Part shown: positions 21,901 through 22,520 of the stretch, in pieces | How positions within the stretch are numbered: position 1 is the stretch's first letter | How the letters are laid out: every line of letters starts with the position of its first letter | Assembly: GCA_946480785.1 (NCBI GenBank) | Contig: CAMLLD010000091.1 | Coordinates: 1 to 22,520, forward strand | Length of the DNA stretch: 22,520 nucleotides | DNA from: an uncultured Blastocatellia bacterium | Lineage (GTDB): Bacteria > Acidobacteriota > Blastocatellia > Pyrinomonadales > Pyrinomonadaceae | Direction: 5' to 3' | Notes under the pieces: model-generated | Databases searched by the model: none | Told to the model about the DNA's origin: nothing | What the model saw: only the letters and a program-made list of their open reading frames with translations | Made by a program: the position numbers and the translations under genes

Positions 21901-22520
21901 CATGGGCTCTGTAGAGATTTGCGAGCTCACGCACCAGCACGCTCATGGACCATTCATCACCGATGATGTGATGAATAGTCAGCAGCATCACGTGCTCGTC
22001 GTCTGCGAGCCGTAACAACCTGACTCGCAATAACGGCGCCTGTGATAAATCAAACGGCTTGCGTGCTTCCTCGTGAGTTATCCGTGAGACCTCCGCTTCG
22101 CGCTCGGCAGCCGGCAGGCGCCGGAGGTCTTTACTCAACAAATCCAACTTCGATTCGGGTTTGATGACCTGAACTGCGCGACCATTCACTTCATGAAACT
22201 GCGTGCGCAGGGATTCATGGCGGTGCACCACGTCGCGAAAGGCCTGTTCCAACGCGTTGATATCCAGGTGGCCGGTCAGACGGACTGCACTGGCGATGTT
22301 ATATAAAGGACTGCCAGGTTCGAGTTGGTCCAGGAACCAGAGCCGTTGCTGCGCAAACGACAGCGGCAACGGCTGCTTGCGATCCAGTCGTCTCAGCGGC
22401 GGTTCCGCTGTCGTCGTTGTAGCGCCGCGCGCTTGCTCAATCTGCTGCGCTACACCCGCGAGCGTCGGCGTCTCAAACAACACGCGCACCGGCAGCTCTA
22501 CCTGAAACGCTTCCCTGATC
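15917..22520 (-). CDS. NRPS, partial: (PCP)-C-A(Thr)-PCP-C-A-PCP
   Basis: The frame is open at the right edge: the bases beyond the in-frame GTG at 22489 read IREAFQVELP, a PCP tail, so that GTG is not a start. Counting from 22489: C1 at 38-470 (HHIIGDEWS at 173, Glu in place of the usual Gly of HHxxxDG); A1 at 500-1000 (YTSGSTGNPKG at 646); PCP1 at 1015-1085 (GGDSI, Ser1049); C2 at 1115-1545 (HHAILDGWS at 1252); A2 at 1575-2070 (YTSGSTGKPKG at 1723); PCP2 at 2085-2155 (GGHSL, Ser2118). The tail has an Arg-rich stretch and may dock to the PKS. By-eye A1 pocket residues D692, F693, W696, N735, I763, G765, M791, V799, H800 and K992 give DFWNIGMVHK, the known threonine code. A2 residues D1769, P1770, W1773, D1812, F1837, G1839, M1862, I1870, D1871 and K2061 give DPWDFGMIDK, which I cannot assign. 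It hands the chain to the KS 14 bp downstream. Confidence 0.97.
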   Translation of the reverse strand, partial: IREAFQVELPVRVLFETPTLAGVAQQIEQARGATTTTAEPPLRRLDRKQPLPLSFAQQRLWFLDQLEPGSPLYNIASAVRLTGHLDINALEQAFRDVVHRHESLRTQFHEVNGRAVQVIKPESKLDLLSKDLRRLPAAEREAEVSRITHEEARKPFDLSQAPLLRVRLLRLADDEHVMLLTIHHIIGDEWSMSVLVRELANLYRAHAQAEPITLPELPLQYADYAAWQRDWLRGDLLTAEIDYWRKQLQGIPILDLPTDRPRPAIQSYRGARYWFDISPELSQATDALAQQQRVTRFMILLAAFQTLLHRYSAQDDVVIGTPIAGRSRLDTESLIGLFVNTLVLRGDLSGDPDFKELLRRVRETAFAAYAHDDVPFERLVEQLQPDRDLSRTPLFQVGFVLQNDPLQSMEAPGLKLNQIPVDTGTAKFDLLLAMIEQPHGLRGYVEYNTDLFDYSTIERLAGHFRNLLAGIIADPAQKLSQLQLLDPAERVQLLPSSAQTVLQPDESLTRLFELQVAKTPAAIALVCENQTLSYADLNSRANQVAHYLREFGVGPESKVGICMERSIEMVIALLGILKAGGAYVPLDPAYPSQRLSFMAEDTQMGFVLGQRRWQDVMPDYTGRWVDLESDWEKISTYPSENCDSQTIASNLAYVIYTSGSTGNPKGVLVTHGNVTCLFRATRDDFWFDEHDVWTFFHSFAFDFSVWEIWGALLHGGRLVVVPYLVSRSPSDFYALLREERVTVLNQTPSSFQQLIKLEQDHGPAEDLSLRLIIFGGEALDLQTLRPWFAAHGDQKPLLVNMYGITETTVHVTCRPLSAVDVEQELGSVIGDAISDLQLYILDQHQQPAPWNVPGELCVGGLGLARGYLNHPDLTAQKFIPQPYSDAPGSRLYRSGDSARRLRNGEIEYLGRLDQQVKIRGFRIELGEIETGLSLHPAVRECVVIAREDMPGDKQLIAYIVSQTQQPPKVTEFRSCLKEKLPEYMIPASFVLLPEFPLTPNGKLDRRALPAPDKVRPDLDGAYVAPETVVEKNLAQIWSEVLHLDRVGVHDSFFALGGDSIRSIEVRSRAEQVGIRFSLQQLFQYQTISELSRQLNGTSAKPPLTEAVGPWSLVTDTDRRRFTDEIEDAYPLAMLQAGMLFHSEYAAGTATYHDVFSFQVRAPFNEAALARALEQLTQRHAVLRTSFDVSSLSEPLQLVHRSVSVPFAVDDVTYLASSEQENVISSWLAAEGKRRFDWTSPPLFRIQVHRRSEQTFQFSLSFHHAILDGWSVATMLTELFQSYLSNLSHAATQRESFPETSYRDFVALERSALDSSQARDYWLQQLDGAANNRLPRWTSRQGNVSESTVQVLAIPIPPDVLTGLKQMAQSMAVSLKSVLLAAHLRVLSLLTGQTEVVTGLISNGRPERPGAERTLGLFLNTLPIRMNLRGGAWEDLVRQTLEIEKEILPFRWFPLAAMQRQRGGEALFETGFSFNHFHVYEQLRNIEGIEILGENVIEQTNFTLGTIFNLDSSSSQLQLQLNYNAAELAAEQIDAIGDYYLATLDRMAATPTARYESTCLLPEREQRRVLREWNQTEAEFPAEQCIHHWFEAVVERTPKAIALVFEGERISFHELNERANRLAHHLRRQGVGPESLVGICLERGVELVVGLLGILKAGGAYVPLDPAYPRERLQLMLDDAAAQVLVTRESLQPLLTGYKGQMVCVDSDSEAIKAQSAANCVSDVVSANLAYVIYTSGSTGKPKGVMITHNGVCNTLRWRQVAFSLSEKDRILQTISIAFDPSVWQIFGPLLTGSCLVLTSPGGEKDVPYLRQIFREQEITIADFVPSMLQAFLDAEPQDACRHLRHIFCGGEVLSSELLEQFFKSMPGRIHNMYGPTEGTIDTTSWPCESLAGGRPVSIGRPVANKQVYLLDSHLQPVPTGVPGQLHIGGIGLTRGYLRQPELTAEKLIPNPFSTEPGALLYRSGDLARYLPDGSLEFLGRLDHQVKVRGFRIEVEEIEAALTSHEAVQTAVVLARERLKGEKELVAYVVASEAQRPTSAELRGYLRHRLPEYMMPAHFVLLDELPFTPNGKLDRLGLPAPAETRAESEQPYLAPRNELEKMVAQVWQETLQLDRVGVHDNFFDLGGHSLLMLRIQGKVRTLFNRDLSIVEMFRYPTISSLAELLGSEPPQQQSFKESEQRAAMAKAATRRRRERRTSQPV

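Noticed and set aside
22487..22489. GTG at 22489 as the NRPS start
   Set aside because: The ten codons upstream continue the PCP sequence (IREAFQVELP) to the window edge, so the gene is simply cut.
1..22520. tRNA, rRNA, insertion sequences, integrases or attachment sites
   Set aside because: Scanned by eye on both strands; no transposase motifs, cloverleaf sequences or terminal inverted repeats of mobile elements were seen.

Overview
This is an accessory, specialised-metabolism region of a bacterial chromosome, moderately GC-rich, and most of it is a hybrid NRPS-PKS biosynthetic gene cluster. The organism cannot be fixed from the sequence. Consensus-like sigma70 promoters, AGGAG ribosome sites, and neighbours such as a secreted DUF4440 protein and odd secreted hypotheticals would suit a soil Acidobacteriota-like or similar Gram-negative genome, but this is a weak inference.

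Layout, read along the minus strand (right to left), which is the direction of most genes. (1) 22520-15917: an NRPS open at the right edge, with the tail of a PCP, then C-A-PCP-C-A-PCP. The first A domain reads as threonine-specific (DFWNIGMVHK). The second has an unassigned code (DPWDFGMIDK). (2) 15902-9946: one PKS module, KS-AT(malonyl)-KR-PCP, followed by an NRPS-type epimerization domain. The PKS reading frame is broken inside the KR by a -1 shift. A canonical slippery heptamer, G GGA AAC, lies exactly where the frame has to change. (3) 9505-9963, plus strand: a small secreted DUF4440/NTF2-like protein with its own promoter, convergent with and overlapping the PKS end. The first visible terminator for the NRPS-PKS transcript lies beyond this gene, so the whole gene is probably covered by antisense RNA. 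(4) 9238-8462: a membrane fatty-acid desaturase whose promoter sits inside an inverted repeat that runs into the start codon. (5) 7960-8433, plus strand: an unknown beta-rich protein whose Shine-Dalgarno sequence is locked in a 9-bp hairpin. (6) 7583-6113: an AraC-type regulator and a secreted hypothetical protein. (7) 5836-218: a tailoring or precursor block with a B12-binding radical SAM enzyme, an MbtH-like protein, a promoter-led 32-codon small ORF, a chorismate mutase-VOC (HPPD-like) fusion, and an ATP-grasp-argininosuccinate lyase fusion. The left edge holds six 18-bp tandem repeats.

Working model (inference): the NRPS-PKS makes a peptide containing Thr and one malonyl-derived beta-hydroxy extension. 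MbtH supports the A domains. The chorismate mutase-VOC enzyme supplies a shikimate-derived precursor. The ATP-grasp-ASL enzyme may install nitrogen from aspartate in the PurC/PurB or ArgG/ArgH manner (ligate Asp, eliminate fumarate). The radical SAM enzyme carries out a hard C-H reaction. No thioesterase, transporter or resistance gene is visible, so the cluster continues outside the window.
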